Position numbers and translations under genes: made by a program. DNA of 43,651 nucleotides from Candidatus Woesearchaeota archaeon (lineage in GTDB: Archaea; Nanobdellota; Nanobdellia; Woesearchaeales; UBA9642): assembly GCA_013330595.1 (NCBI GenBank), contig DUIB01000016.1, positions 1-43,651 of the forward strand, written 5' to 3'. Within the stretch, counting starts at the first letter, position 1, and every line of letters begins with the position of its first letter. The notes below the pieces were generated by a model, which ran no database searches, was not told where the DNA came from, and worked only from the letters and a program-made list of their open reading frames with translations. This document shows, piece by piece, positions 1 to 6,808 of this stretch.

Positions 1-606
1 AATGCAGTATATAATCTTGCATATGAGCTTGGAGCAAAAGGAGTTACTATTTATAGGGATGGAAGTAAGAGCTTACAAATACTAAATATTTCCTCAAAAG
101 AGAAAAAGCGTGATTATGATCATGGTTATGGTGAATTGAGTCATTATTATTCCATACACACAGGTCAAGGGCCTTTGCATATAAACATCACATTTGATGA
201 TGTTGGTCCTAAAAGGATCTTCCTAAACATTACACCTACTGGAACAGAGATTTCAGGATTAACAACTGCTCTTGGAATAATGCTTTCAAAGTATTTTGAG
301 CTTGGAGGAGATCCTGTAAAGGTGCTGAAACATTTGAATTCAATCAAAGGAGACAAACCATTTGGTTTAGGCACAAAGAGAGTTGATAGTATTCCTCATG
401 GAATTTCAAAAGCATTACGTGATCACTTAATCAAGACAGGAAAGCTAGATCAGATTGAAGGTCAACAATTGCTTGTGACAAAGAAAGAGCTTAAAGAAGC
501 TGATGATAGTGTCATGTGTCCAAAATGTTATAGCCATAATGTTGGAATGTTAAGCGGTTGTTCAAAGCCGACATGTTTTGATTGTGGATATAGTGAATGT
601 AGTTAA
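1..606 (+). CDS. nrdJ: Vitamin B12-dependent (class II) ribonucleotide reductase, C-terminal part
   Basis: The reading frame is open from base 1, so only the C-terminal 201 residues are present; the ORF-track start at 136 is an internal TTG. The enzyme reduces ribonucleotides to deoxyribonucleotides using adenosylcobalamin. The first residues contain KGVTIYRDGSKS, which matches the end of the catalytic barrel in NrdJ proteins. A TSCPD-type domain follows (TPTGTEISGLTTALG), and the tail is a four-Cys zinc ribbon, CPKC then CFDCGYSEC, typical of NrdJ. The next gene, a cobalamin adenosyltransferase, starts only a few bases after the stop and would supply the cofactor. Family assignment is firm; the catalytic residues lie outside the window. 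Confidence 0.92.
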   Translation, partial: NAVYNLAYELGAKGVTIYRDGSKSLQILNISSKEKKRDYDHGYGELSHYYSIHTGQGPLHINITFDDVGPKRIFLNITPTGTEISGLTTALGIMLSKYFELGGDPVKVLKHLNSIKGDKPFGLGTKRVDSIPHGISKALRDHLIKTGKLDQIEGQQLLVTKKELKEADDSVMCPKCYSHNVGMLSGCSKPTCFDCGYSECS

Positions 607-609
607 TTG

Positions 610-1161
610 ATGGTCAGGATGGCAGAAAATATTAAAGAAAGCCTCGGATTAGTCCATGTGATTACTGGAAACGGTAAAGGCAAGACTACTTCAGGAATGG
701 GTATTGTGATAAGAGCTCTTGGAAGAGGATTGAAAGTTAAGATCATACAATTGTTCAAGCGTGATACAGGAGAACAATACTTCTTTGAAAACCTAAAAAA
801 CTATCATATAAAGTATGCACAATTCCAGCCTCTGCATCCATATTTCAAGAAATACACTCCAGAAAATCTTGAATCACTCAAAAAAGAACTTCAGGATTTC
901 TGGAACAATAATATCAAGGATCTGGAAGAGTATGATTTATTGCTAATTGATGAAACAGGCCCAGGATTAAATTGGAAAGTACTGGATGAATCATTGATAA
1001 TTGATCTGATTAACAATAAGCCTAAGAATCTTGAGCTTGTAATGACAGGAAGGGATTTTCCAGAATCAATAAAAGACAAGGCAGATTATGTCTCTGAAGT
1101 GCAACTGATTAAGCATCCATATCAAAAATCTGTATTGGCAAGAAAAGGCATAGAATATTAA
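610..1161 (+). CDS. cobO: Cob(I)alamin adenosyltransferase (CobO/BtuR family)
   Basis: This enzyme transfers the adenosyl group of ATP to cob(I)alamin, making the coenzyme for the upstream NrdJ. Near the N-terminus is the P-loop ITGNGKGKTTSG, followed by the family segment IQLFKRDTGEQ. Further on are LLIDETGPGL (Walker-B-like), VMTGRDFPESI and the C-terminal signature HPYQKSVLARKGIEY. The length of about 183 residues is normal for the family. The stop of nrdJ at 604-606 is followed by TTG and then ATG at 610; I chose the ATG, with another in-frame ATG at 619. The spacing implies co-transcription with nrdJ. Which cobamide it acts on cannot be told from sequence. Confidence 0.93.
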   Translation: MVRMAENIKESLGLVHVITGNGKGKTTSGMGIVIRALGRGLKVKIIQLFKRDTGEQYFFENLKNYHIKYAQFQPLHPYFKKYTPENLESLKKELQDFWNNNIKDLEEYDLLLIDETGPGLNWKVLDESLIIDLINNKPKNLELVMTGRDFPESIKDKADYVSEVQLIKHPYQKSVLARKGIEY

Positions 1162-1179
1162 ATAAAAATATACTATAAA

Positions 1180-1455
1180 ATGTTAATCTGGCTGTTTTTT
1201 TTAGGGGATTTATGCTCATTGATTGCTATCATAGGAATGCATTATGACTTTATCCCAGGATGGAGATTTGCCTTTACCTGCATTGTTTATTTATTGATGA
1301 AAGGCATAATATTCCTAGGAGACTTCTTAAGTGTTATGGACATGATCATAGCTGTCTATATGATCTTGATGCTGATCTTTAATGTTTCATGGTTTTTGAC
1401 TTATATTGCTATTGCATTTTTTGTGTATAAATTAAGTATGACGTTTATTAGATAA
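1180..1455 (+). CDS. Small multipass membrane protein, function unknown
   Basis: This 91-residue protein is almost entirely hydrophobic. I count about three membrane segments: residues 2-20, 29-47 and 53-85, the last probably a pair. It starts with ATG 18 bases after the adenosyltransferase stop and is on the same strand, so it is probably the last gene of the nrdJ-cobO operon. I recognise no family motif. A role in cobalamin or metal uptake would be guesswork based only on position. The coding call rests on length, start position and consistent hydrophobic pattern. Confidence 0.65.
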   Translation: MLIWLFFLGDLCSLIAIIGMHYDFIPGWRFAFTCIVYLLMKGIIFLGDFLSVMDMIIAVYMILMLIFNVSWFLTYIAIAFFVYKLSMTFIR

Positions 1456-1470
1456 TCATAAAAAAAAGGA

Positions 1471-1495
1471 AAAGTGTTTTAAATTTGAACACTTT
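1471..1495 (+). promoter_or_regulatory. Palindromic operator candidate flanking a TATA box
   Basis: AAAGTGTT at 1471-1478 is repeated inverted as AACACTTT at 1488-1495, with the TATA-like spacer TTAAATTTG between. The TATA centre is about 24 bases before the ATG at 1507, so the methyltransferase mRNA would be leaderless. A dimeric regulator binding both arms would cover the TATA box and repress. The operator role is inferred from geometry. Confidence 0.55.
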
Positions 1496-1506
1496 ACATT
1501 TATCAC

Positions 1507-2172
1507 ATGAAACCTAGAACAGCGATTGCCCATTACGAAGTTTTTGCTAAAGAGTATGATCAATCAAGCAAAAAACATGAGTGGTTTAGTCCAGAGATTC
1601 TGTTTGGTCTTATGTTTGAGTATGTAAAAAACAAAGAAAAACTTCTTGACTTAGGCATAGGCACAGGTCAAAGCGCAATGCCTTTTCATGCTATAGGGTT
1701 GAAGATATATGGATTAGACGGATCAAATGAGATGCTAAAAAAATGTAAAAGAAAAGCAATTGCTGATGAACTGAAATTATTTGACTTAAGCACAACTCCG
1801 CCTTTGCCTTACAAGAATAATAGCTTTAAATATATTATTTCAAATGGAGTTTTTTATTTTTTCGAAAATCTAGAATCATTTTTTAGCGAGGCAAAAAGAA
1901 TACTGAAACCTAACGGTTTCTTTGCATTTACTGTTGAGAACCTAAAATCAGGATATTCACAAAAATATGTTAACAAAGATAATGATTTGATCTCAAAAAG
2001 AATAATCAAAAAAGTAGGGGTAGAGGTTTTTCGTCATTCTGATAAGTACATCAACAATTTAGCAGAAAAATATGGCTTTAAGGTGTTAAAGAAATTAGAA
2101 TATTTTGCCTATAACTCACCTACAGAAAATAAGGATATATACTTTAAAGCATACATTTTAAAGAAAAAATAA
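1507..2172 (+). CDS. Class I SAM-dependent methyltransferase
   Basis: This 221-residue protein has a methyltransferase-11 type fold. Motif I is LLDLGIGTGQSA at about residues 47-58, an acidic residue closes the next strand (IYGLDGSNEML), and FKYIISNGVFYFFENLESFF is motif IV/post-IV. The AKRILKPNGFFAFTVEN segment is the usual post-motif strand. The N-terminal FAKEYDQSS is typical of UbiE/BioC-like small-molecule methyltransferases. The substrate is unknown. It appears to be its own transcription unit with a palindrome over its TATA box, ending about 200 bases before the nrdR-nrdD fusion. Confidence 0.85.
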   Translation: MKPRTAIAHYEVFAKEYDQSSKKHEWFSPEILFGLMFEYVKNKEKLLDLGIGTGQSAMPFHAIGLKIYGLDGSNEMLKKCKRKAIADELKLFDLSTTPPLPYKNNSFKYIISNGVFYFFENLESFFSEAKRILKPNGFFAFTVENLKSGYSQKYVNKDNDLISKRIIKKVGVEVFRHSDKYINNLAEKYGFKVLKKLEYFAYNSPTENKDIYFKAYILKKK

Positions 2173-2200
2173 GACTAAAATATCATTTCAATTCATCAAC

Positions 2201-2213
2201 ATATTTAAATATA
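2201..2213 (+). promoter_or_regulatory. TATA box for the nrdR-nrdD-like transcript
   Basis: ATATTTAAATATA lies in the gap after the methyltransferase gene. Archaeal spacing puts the transcript start near 2233-2238, just ahead of the long inverted repeat beginning at 2246. This gives a leader of about 130 bases before the ATG at 2369, unlike the leaderless genes elsewhere in the window. The promoter call is inferred from sequence and spacing. Confidence 0.55.
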
Positions 2214-2245
2214 AGTAGCGAGAGTAAAAACCAGGAACAATACTT

Positions 2246-2337
2246 AAGTTGCCACGCTCACATCGCGTATGATTTAGATTGTTGCTCGAGTTATTTGCAA
2301 TAAAACTCAGGCGTCATGGTTCGCTGGGTGGCAACTT
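2246..2337 (+). ncRNA. Structured leader RNA upstream of the NrdR-NrdD fusion
   Basis: AAGTTGCCAC at 2246-2255 pairs perfectly with GTGGCAACTT at 2328-2337, a ten-base-pair closing stem. Inside it, GCG and ATGA near 2264-2272 can pair with TCAT and CGC near 2314-2324, and GAGTT can pair with AACTC around 2288-2308 to form an apical hairpin. The element is clearly richer in G and C than its surroundings and contains no ORF. It lies between a TATA box and the start codon, so a cis-regulatory element such as a riboswitch or protein-binding leader is the best guess. A separate small RNA processed from the leader is also possible. I do not recognise a known class. Confidence 0.55.
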
Positions 2338-2368
2338 TAATGGTTATTATGGAAATTAAGGGGTAAAT

Positions 2369-4696
2369 ATGAAATGTCCATTTTGTGGGAGTTCTGATCT
2401 GAAGGTTATTGATAAGAGGCAGAGTGATGATGAATCAAATCGTAGAAGAAGAGAATGCCTTAAATGCAATAAACGCTTCACAACCTATGAGAGAGTTGAG
2501 ATGGTTGAGATCAAGGTTGAGAAGAAAGATGGCAGAAGAGAATCATTCAATAGGGATAAGATCCTTAAAGGAGTAATAAAGGCTTGTGAGAAAAGGCCAA
2601 TAAGCCAGGAAAGGATTGAGGCAACAGTTGATGAGATTGAAGCTGAATTATTAAGCATGGAAGAGCCTGAAATCAAAAGTACAGTAATTGGAGATGTTGT
2701 GATGGCTCACCTGAAAAAGCTTGATGAGATAGCATTCATAAGATTTGCCTCTGTATATAGAGCATTTGAAGACTTAAGCGAGTTCGAAAGTGAATTAAAG
2801 AATCTAAAGGTTGTAAGCTCCAAACCAAAAAGTGCTGAAGTTCATGAAACAAACCTACTTGTATCTACATCAGTTAAAGATAATATTTCAACATGGGATA
2901 GAGCAAGAATCAAAGAAGCATTGATCAATGAGATAAGCATAACTGATAAGGATGCTGATGAGATAGCAAGAAATGTTGAGTCTAAGGTTGTAAGATCAGG
3001 AGTAAAGATAATATCAACATCATTCCTAAGAGAGCTTGTCAATAATGAATTATTTGAAAGAGGATTGACAAAAAAACTTGAAAAACAGGAAATTTTAGGT
3101 ATAAATGTCTATAATCTTAATCAATTAATATATTCCAAAGACCAGCATCAGCACCTTGGCAATCCAGAAATAATACGCCAGGAAATTGCAGCTCAAGTCT
3201 TTAAGAATTATGCATTAAAAGAGGTCTTTAGCAAGGATGTTGCAGAATCTCATCTTACAGGATCAATACACATTCATGATCTAGGCCATGTATTAAGATT
3301 TTACTCTTTAATGTTCAGCCCTGAATATATAAAGAAATTTGGATTACAGTCTTTTGATATTGGCAGAAGCCCTGCAAAACATGCATCATCACTAACAAGT
3401 CATATCATAAATTTCTTATCAAGCATGCAGTCTTATTATTATTCAATTGGCTTAAGTGATCTGAACATAACTTATGCTCCGTTATTATATGGATTAAACG
3501 AAAACCAGGTATTTCAAGAAGCGCAGCACCTGATATTTAATTGCAATTCATTGCCAAAGTCATCAATCATTGAGCTTCATATCTATGCTGGAATACCAAA
3601 ACACCTTGAGAACATACCTGCCATAGGCACTGGTGGAAGATTCATGATAAAAAAAGACAATAATATTGAATACCTGCAAATAAAGGATTTAAAGGTAAAT
3701 TATTCTGATCCGGATCCTAAGCCTAAGAAGTTCTTGGCATATAAGGATTTTGAAAAACAAAGCCAGGAATTCTGCAAGGCAATATTACAGATTCTGATGC
3801 AAGGAGACAGCAAGGGAAACAGTTTTTTGTTCCCAAAAATATATTTCCATATACAAAGCCTTTCAGACCAATCACAGGTTGAGCTTGCAAAACTAGCTTG
3901 TAAGGTTGTTTCTAATAAAAGGCCATTAAGCATTGTCTTAGACAATCATGAGAACAATTTTGAAGCTGATTCAGGCAAGTATGATCCAGACATTGCACGA
4001 TGCTTTGCAATACAAAACATTTCAATCAATCTTCCTCAGGCTTCATATAAGGGAAAGACAATTGAAGGGACTGTTGATGAATTAAGAAAGACAATGGACA
4101 TAATCATCAAGGCTCATGCTCAGAAAAAATCCTTTATTTCAAAAACAACAATACATTCAGGATGGCAGACAGAATCAATAAATGATGATAAGTCTTTTAT
4201 TGACTTGGATGATGCAAATTTTAATATTGGATTGATTGGATTAAATGAATGCATAAGATTCCTCACAGGCAAATCAATGCATGAATCTGATGAATCATAC
4301 AAACTGGGATTAAAGATTGCTGCAGCAATTTATATTAAAGCAAATGAGCTAGAGCAACAGCATAACATGAAAATAACATTATCAGAAAAATCTTCTGAGT
4401 CATGTAATTCTAGATTTGCAAAAAATGATCTTAAGGAGTATCCTGAAGCAAAAGAGCTAATAAGTGGAAATAATGAAGATGTTTATTATACAGGCAGCAT
4501 TAATTTCTCTGCTGATGCATCAATAGACTTGTTGGAAAGAGCAGAAAAACAAGGAAGATTCAATCAAATTCTAAATACATTATTATCAATGAATACAGAT
4601 AAATTAACTTCAGAAGAGATATATGAGCAAGTAAAGAGCATTTATCAAGATACAAAGATATATGAACTGATTTTTGAGAAAAAGACCAAGCAATAA
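2369..4696 (+). CDS. NrdR repressor fused to an NrdD-like body lacking the glycyl-radical domain
   Basis: Residues 1-150 are a complete NrdR. The zinc ribbon is CPFCG...CLKCN at residues 3-34 with RRRREC and RFTTYERVE between and after; an ATP-cone follows at about 50-140 and ends IRFASVYRAFEDLSEF. NrdR senses ATP/dATP and represses reductase genes. Residues 170-240 resemble a second ATP-cone-like N-terminus, as seen in archaeal NrdD. The rest is NrdD-like: HIHDLG near residue 301, SCNSRFAKNDL and YYTGSINFSADASI near 706. The chain ends 70 residues later, where NrdD would continue into its CxxC...CxxC zinc site and RVxGY glycyl-radical loop; both are absent. After HIHDLG, where I expect the active-site Asn-Cys, I read FYSLMFS without Cys. 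Catalysis therefore seems lost. Likely role: nucleotide-sensing regulator. The fusion is read directly; the role is inferred. Confidence 0.85.
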   Translation: MKCPFCGSSDLKVIDKRQSDDESNRRRRECLKCNKRFTTYERVEMVEIKVEKKDGRRESFNRDKILKGVIKACEKRPISQERIEATVDEIEAELLSMEEPEIKSTVIGDVVMAHLKKLDEIAFIRFASVYRAFEDLSEFESELKNLKVVSSKPKSAEVHETNLLVSTSVKDNISTWDRARIKEALINEISITDKDADEIARNVESKVVRSGVKIISTSFLRELVNNELFERGLTKKLEKQEILGINVYNLNQLIYSKDQHQHLGNPEIIRQEIAAQVFKNYALKEVFSKDVAESHLTGSIHIHDLGHVLRFYSLMFSPEYIKKFGLQSFDIGRSPAKHASSLTSHIINFLSSMQSYYYSIGLSDLNITYAPLLYGLNENQVFQEAQHLIFNCNSLPKSSIIELHIYAGIPKHLENIPAIGTGGRFMIKKDNNIEYLQIKDLKVNYSDPDPKPKKFLAYKDFEKQSQEFCKAILQILMQGDSKGNSFLFPKIYFHIQSLSDQSQVELAKLACKVVSNKRPLSIVLDNHENNFEADSGKYDPDIARCFAIQNISINLPQASYKGKTIEGTVDELRKTMDIIIKAHAQKKSFISKTTIHSGWQTESINDDKSFIDLDDANFNIGLIGLNECIRFLTGKSMHESDESYKLGLKIAAAIYIKANELEQQHNMKITLSEKSSESCNSRFAKNDLKEYPEAKELISGNNEDVYYTGSINFSADASIDLLERAEKQGRFNQILNTLLSMNTDKLTSEEIYEQVKSIYQDTKIYELIFEKKTKQ

Positions 4697-4707
4697 GCTA
4701 TGTCAAG

Positions 4708-4956
4708 ATGATACTAAAATTATTCATAAAAAAAGACTGCCCTAAATATCCTGCAGCAAAAGCATTGATCAAGCATGTTGAGAACAGGATAAAGACAGAT
4801 ATTCTCGACATGGATACTGTTGAAGGATTATCAGAAGCACTATATTATGATGCTATTGCATCCTCTATAATAATACTTGATCATGATAAGAACATTGTTG
4901 GAAGATTCATTGATGACATGCCTTCTGTGGAGGAATTAAACAAGCTAGCCAAATAA
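4708..4956 (+). CDS. Degenerate thioredoxin/glutaredoxin-like protein (CPKYP)
   Basis: This 82-residue protein matches the small thioredoxin-like proteins that often sit beside NrdD (KLFxKKxCPKCPAAK..., DxDTxxGLxEAxxY, then a cis-Pro TPS segment). Here the active site reads DCPKYPAAKAL, so the second Cys of CxxC is replaced by Tyr, and the usual TPSI loop reads ASSIII without the cis-Pro. It cannot do normal dithiol exchange, although a monothiol role remains possible. It starts 12 bases after the fusion gene and shares its operon. Loss of active-site residues here parallels the loss of the radical domain in its neighbour. The family call is from remembered motifs. Confidence 0.75.
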   Translation: MILKLFIKKDCPKYPAAKALIKHVENRIKTDILDMDTVEGLSEALYYDAIASSIIILDHDKNIVGRFIDDMPSVEELNKLAK

Positions 4957-5012
4957 ATCCATTTTCCCTAAATTTCCATTAACTATTAAAACCAATAATA
5001 TAATCTTATTTC

Positions 5013-5192
5013 ATGAAGAAATCAAGCATAAGCATCATCAAGATAATATCAATAATATGCATCATAATATTGATAGCAAACATATTATTATTTGCATTCA
5101 GTGTCTATTCATCATTGATCATGTGGATAGTAATAATAATTATTGCATTGATCGCATTTCCCGGAATGAAGATCTTGAAGAGGATAAAATAA
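5013..5192 (+). CDS. Small two-helix membrane protein (59 aa, below the ORF-track cutoff)
   Basis: An ATG at 5013 opens a 59-residue frame ending TAA at 5190-5192, one base before the ATG of the adenylate kinase gene. The translation begins MKKSSISIIKIISI, has two hydrophobic stretches (about residues 8-30 and 35-50) and ends with the basic tail MKILKRIK. The tight junction with the next gene and the coherent hydrophobic pattern support a real gene. No family is recognised. Such low-complexity Ile-rich frames can also arise by chance in AT-rich DNA, hence moderate confidence. Confidence 0.5.
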   Translation: MKKSSISIIKIISIICIIILIANILLFAFSVYSSLIMWIVIIIIALIAFPGMKILKRIK

Positions 5193-5193
5193 G

Positions 5194-5688
5194 ATGTTGA
5201 TCACAATAACAGGCACTCCCGGAACAGGCAAGACGCATATTGCAAAAAAGCTAAAGAATTTCAAGTATTTTGACCTTAATGGATTTATCAAGAAAAATAA
5301 ATTATTTTATAAGTATGATAAAAAAGACATGACATATGATGTCGATGTAAAAAAAATCAGATCACTGAATAAGAGATTCAGCAAATATCTGGACAAAGAA
5401 AAAAATGCCCTATTAAAAAGGCATTATGATAAGAGTATAGATTTAAAAACATTGCAAGATTTATTAAAGCATAGCTCAGGAATAATCATAGACAGCCATT
5501 TAAGTCATTATCTGAAATCAGATTTATGCATTTTGGTGAAATCAGATATAAAAAATATAAAGAAAAGACTGGAAAAAAGAGATTATGCTGAGAAAAAGAT
5601 CCAGGATAACATACAGAGCGAGATATTTGACATCTGCCTTGAAGAGGCTGTAAGAGAAAAAAATAATATTGTCATCTTAAAAAACTAG
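5194..5688 (+). CDS. Adenylate kinase AK6/Fap7-type, putative ribosome-maturation NTPase
   Basis: This 164-residue P-loop kinase has GTPGTGKT at residues 7-14. The AK6 hallmark DSHLSHYL lies near 102-109; most family members have DGHL here. The tail KKRLEKRDYAEKKIQDNIQSEIFD is the family's lid/arginine region. In archaea and eukaryotes, AK6/Fap7 binds ribosomal protein uS11 and takes part in late small-subunit maturation, and it also has adenylate kinase activity. It stands in a run with NFACT and an RNA methyltransferase, which fits a translation-related operon. This family is absent from most bacteria and is one of the better signs that the window is archaeal. Confidence 0.88.
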   Translation: MLITITGTPGTGKTHIAKKLKNFKYFDLNGFIKKNKLFYKYDKKDMTYDVDVKKIRSLNKRFSKYLDKEKNALLKRHYDKSIDLKTLQDLLKHSSGIIIDSHLSHYLKSDLCILVKSDIKNIKKRLEKRDYAEKKIQDNIQSEIFDICLEEAVREKNNIVILKN

Positions 5689-5707
5689 AGAAAATCAAAG
5701 ATATAAA

Positions 5708-6808
5708 ATGGTAAAGGAATTATCATCATTGGACCTGTATTATCTGATCCAAGAGCTTAAAGTAATTGAGAATTCAAAAGTCGACAGGATATATCACAGC
5801 AAAGATACTCAGGAAGAATTAATGATAATATTGCATGTTTCTGGAAAAGGAAAGCATGTATTAAGAATATTGCTTCCCAGCATGATATTTATAGAGGATA
5901 CAAAACAGGATCAAGGCATAGCAACAGGATTCTGCATGATGCTGAGAAAATATTTAGAAGGAAGCTTATTGAAAAGTATTGATCAAAAGGATTTTGAGAG
6001 AATTCTTGAATTGAGATTCAAAATTAAGGATAAAGAATTTTTATTGATAATAGAATTATTCAGCAAAGGCAATATCATATTCTGTGATTCAGAGGGAAAG
6101 ATAATGAACTTATTATATGCACAGAGATGGAAAGACAGGGAATTGAAAATTGGAAATGAATACAAGATGCCTGTGCATGATAACTTGATGAATATTGATT
6201 ATGAAAAATTCATCAGCATCATAAAGAATTCAAAGAAATATTCTATTGTCAAATCATTGGCAATAGAACTCTCATTAGGAGGAGTATATGCAGAAGAGAT
6301 CTGCAAAGACATCAATATTGAAAAGACAGACAAAATTATAGACGATAAAAGGTTAAAGGAATTATTCAAGGCTTACAAGGAATTATTCAATAAAAAAATC
6401 AGTGCAAATTCTGTCGGAAAAAATGCCTTTCCTTTTGAATTAAGAAATGTTGATGCAGGAAAGAAATATTATGAATCATTCAATGAAGCAATCATAAACA
6501 ATTTGGAAATAGAGGATAAGAATGAGGAATTAATTTCTGAGCAGAGGAATAAAATACTTAAAGTCATTGAGGAGCAGGAAAAAAATCTGGGGCAATTGCA
6601 GATTGAGATGGAGGATAACCAGAAAAAAGCTGAGTTTATTTATGAGCATTATGATGCAATCCGGGACATAATAAAAATAATTAAAGAGGCAAGGAAAAAA
6701 TATTCCTGGAGAGAGATAAGGGAAAGATTGAATGCAGATAAAGAATATTCTAGCCTGATAAAAGATATAGATGAGAAGGAAAATAAGATTATCCTGGATT
6801 TAAAATGA
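5708..6808 (+). CDS. NFACT/RqcH-like protein lacking the C-terminal NFACT-R domain
   Basis: The N-terminus (MVKELSSLDLYYLIQELKVIENSKVDRIYH) is the NFACT-N domain of RqcH/Rqc2/Tae2 proteins, which bind stalled large ribosomal subunits and recruit tRNA for C-terminal tailing. Further matches are GFCMMLRKYLEG, FSKGNIIFCD and the YAQRWKDRELKIG segment. Residues about 270-366 form a charged coiled coil. Archaeal full-length proteins are usually about 600-700 residues and end in an NFACT-R domain; this chain stops at 366, inside or just after the coiled coil. The stop overlaps the start of the next gene (ATGA), so the end is not an obvious frameshift. NFACT-R may be encoded elsewhere or lost. Confidence 0.82.
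   Translation: MVKELSSLDLYYLIQELKVIENSKVDRIYHSKDTQEELMIILHVSGKGKHVLRILLPSMIFIEDTKQDQGIATGFCMMLRKYLEGSLLKSIDQKDFERILELRFKIKDKEFLLIIELFSKGNIIFCDSEGKIMNLLYAQRWKDRELKIGNEYKMPVHDNLMNIDYEKFISIIKNSKKYSIVKSLAIELSLGGVYAEEICKDINIEKTDKIIDDKRLKELFKAYKELFNKKISANSVGKNAFPFELRNVDAGKKYYESFNEAIINNLEIEDKNEELISEQRNKILKVIEEQEKNLGQLQIEMEDNQKKAEFIYEHYDAIRDIIKIIKEARKKYSWREIRERLNADKEYSSLIKDIDEKENKIILDLK

Noticed and set aside
2246-2337. tRNA-like element with an acceptor-type stem
   Set aside because: The ends pair like an acceptor stem, but no T-arm stem, D-arm or CCA-proximal geometry can be drawn, and the closing stem is ten rather than seven base pairs.
2369-4696. Active anaerobic (class III) ribonucleotide reductase
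   Set aside because: The C-terminal zinc site and glycyl-radical loop are absent, an expected active-site Cys cannot be found, and no activase gene is nearby.
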